Assembly (NCBI GenBank): GCA_937988705.1
Contig: CALKIA010000618.1
Coordinates: 1-5,813 of the forward strand
From: an uncultured Chloroflexota bacterium
Lineage (GTDB): Bacteria; Chloroflexota; Anaerolineae; Aggregatilineales; Phototrophicaceae
Direction: 5' to 3'
DNA length: 5,813 nt
The position numbers and the translations under genes were made by a program. The notes under the pieces were generated by a model. That model was not told the DNA's origin. It searched no databases and was given only the letters and a program-made list of their open reading frames with translations. Below, piece by piece: positions 5,138 through 5,813 of the stretch; position 1 is the stretch's first letter; every line of letters begins with the position of its first letter.

Positions 5138-5164
5138 CGTTAGGCCGCCTACTCCGCCCATGAA
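5138..5164 (-). repeat. Right 27-bp inverted repeat of the cassette
   Basis: Read on the minus strand it begins TTCATGGGCGG and ends GGCCTAACG, matching the left repeat at 26 of 27 positions. It lies 43 bp beyond the dnaN stop, in the leader side of the zinc-ribbon ORF. Confidence 0.85.
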
Positions 5165-5207
5165 ACTTTCAATTTCTTGACTCAATCCGGTTTTTCACCT
5201 CAAACTT

Positions 5208-5813
5208 CTACCGATTCAAGCTCATCGGCATGATGACGCTCACAAAGTCGTCGCGCCCTTCGGGGCGAATGACGCCGGGATGCGCCGCGCCGTTGCTCTC
5301 CAGAATCACGCGTTCGCTGTCGATCACGTTCAGCACGTCGATCAGGTAGCGGATGTTGAACGCCACTTCCATCGATTCGCCTTCGACCGCCGCATCGATC
5401 ATGCCTTCGTTGTCGCCGCGTTCCGCGCTGCGCCCCACGATCATCACTTCGCCGGGTTCGCTGGGGCTGTTGGCGGGCTTGATGAAGATGCGCGCGCTGA
5501 AGTTGCTGTCACGGGCGAAGATTTCGGCGCGTTTGCACTGCTTGAGCAGCTCATCGGTGTAGACGGTCATGGCGGTGCTGTACGTCTTGGGGATGATCGC
5601 GCCGAAGTCGGGGAATTTGCCTTCGAGCAATTGCGACGTGATCACGGTGCTTTCGTAGTAGAACATCACCCCGTCGCGGCCTTCTGGCAGCGTAATCCCG
5701 ATTTCTTTGTCTTCGTCGGTGACCACGCGGGCGACTTCCGTCATCGTTTTGGCGGGAATGATCATCACGCGATTCTTGGGCACGCGTTCGTCGAGACGCG
5801 CGGTGCGCACCGC
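5208..5813 (-). CDS. dnaN: DNA polymerase III sliding clamp beta subunit (C-terminal part)
   Basis: The last 201 residues of the beta clamp; the gene runs off the window, so its start is not seen and roughly the first 180 residues of a normal 370-390-aa clamp are missing. The clamp forms a ring dimer around DNA and tethers polymerase III and other partners through a hydrophobic pocket. Recognisable: the end of domain II into domain III at VMIIPAKTMTEVARVV, a QLLEGKFPDFGAIIPKTY segment (the conserved 'EG.FPDY..IIP' block), FARDSNFSARIFIKP, FNIRYLIDVLNVIDSERVILE and the C-terminal P-G-V-I-R-P...VSVIMPM motif that contributes to the partner-binding pocket. The GTG at 5810 is an internal Val codon, not the start. 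The next gene downstream is not recF, so this dnaN is not in the classical dnaA-dnaN-recF order, at least on its 3' side. Confidence 0.95.
   Translation of the reverse strand, partial: AVRTARLDERVPKNRVMIIPAKTMTEVARVVTDEDKEIGITLPEGRDGVMFYYESTVITSQLLEGKFPDFGAIIPKTYSTAMTVYTDELLKQCKRAEIFARDSNFSARIFIKPANSPSEPGEVMIVGRSAERGDNEGMIDAAVEGESMEVAFNIRYLIDVLNVIDSERVILESNGAAHPGVIRPEGRDDFVSVIMPMSLNR

Larger units (their letters stand above)
4881..5164. mobile_element. 284-bp inverted-repeat cassette carrying a zinc-ribbon ORF
   Basis: The cassette is bounded by 27-bp inverted repeats (4881-4907 and 5138-5164), both beginning TTCATGGGCGGAGTAGGCGG and matching at 26 of 27 positions. Similarity stops sharply at the outer edge on both sides, as expected for true termini. 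No target-site duplication is evident. No transposase is present, so it would be a non-autonomous element moved in trans, or a DNA segment inverted by a site-specific recombinase. The content is one 48-aa minus-strand ORF. It lies between the dnaN 3' end and the DUF433-associated repeats, in a stretch with no larger gene. I do not recognise the family. Confidence 0.6.

Noticed and set aside
4899..5145. GTTAGGC (5139-5145) and GCCTGAC (4899-4905) resemble the two core sites of an integron attC.
   Set aside because: The left core has a mismatch to RYYYAAC, the distance of about 247 bp exceeds usual attC lengths, and the similarity extends over 27 bp outward, which attC sites do not show. No integrase or cassette array is present.

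Overview
This window looks like bacterial chromosome of fairly high GC content, most plausibly from the Chloroflexota (an Anaerolineae-like lineage). I infer this from the mixture of a CofE-type ligase, an ARMT1-like DUF89 protein, a GH1 glycosidase and a DUF433 protein, and above all from short hairpin repeats of the GTAGGGAC...GTCCG kind, which I recall as frequent in that phylum. The assignment is an inference; no rRNA or tRNA is present to anchor it.

Layout. Positions 61-2107 (minus strand) hold a probable two-gene operon: a DUF89/ARMT1-like metal-dependent phosphatase followed by a divergent coenzyme F420-0:L-glutamate ligase (CofE) family protein. A 274-bp divergent intergenic region follows, with one hairpin repeat, a possible promoter and a leader hairpin. 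It leads into a small VOC (glyoxalase/bleomycin-resistance fold) protein at 2382-2768 (plus). The convergent gap 2769-3118 is filled by a 256-bp palindromic composite element (2801-3056), in which 25-bp hairpin repeats are nested inside larger inverted repeats. A complete GH1 beta-glucosidase (3119-4441, minus) comes next. Divergent from it is a short DUF433 protein (4581-4772, plus) whose stop codon lies inside a hairpin repeat and which has no toxin partner beside it. The right edge carries the C-terminal half of the DNA polymerase sliding clamp dnaN (5208-5813, minus, cut by the window end).

The most unusual part is 4881-5164, just downstream of dnaN. It is a 284-bp cassette bounded by 27-bp inverted repeats that match at 26 positions. 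It contains a previously unlisted 48-residue ORF on the minus strand with a good Shine-Dalgarno sequence, two CxxC knuckles, nine Arg/Lys and no acidic residue. I read this as a candidate tiny mobile (or invertible) cassette encoding a nucleic-acid-binding zinc-ribbon miniprotein. A strong plus-strand promoter just outside the left repeat would transcribe the cassette in antisense.

The second notable signal is the repeat family itself. Five intact 25-bp copies have fixed ends and fixed total length, and their variable 5-bp arms stay self-complementary (a sixth copy needs one G-T wobble). A seventh copy is split by a larger palindrome. The metabolic genes look like ordinary housekeeping or carbohydrate functions and do not obviously form one pathway.
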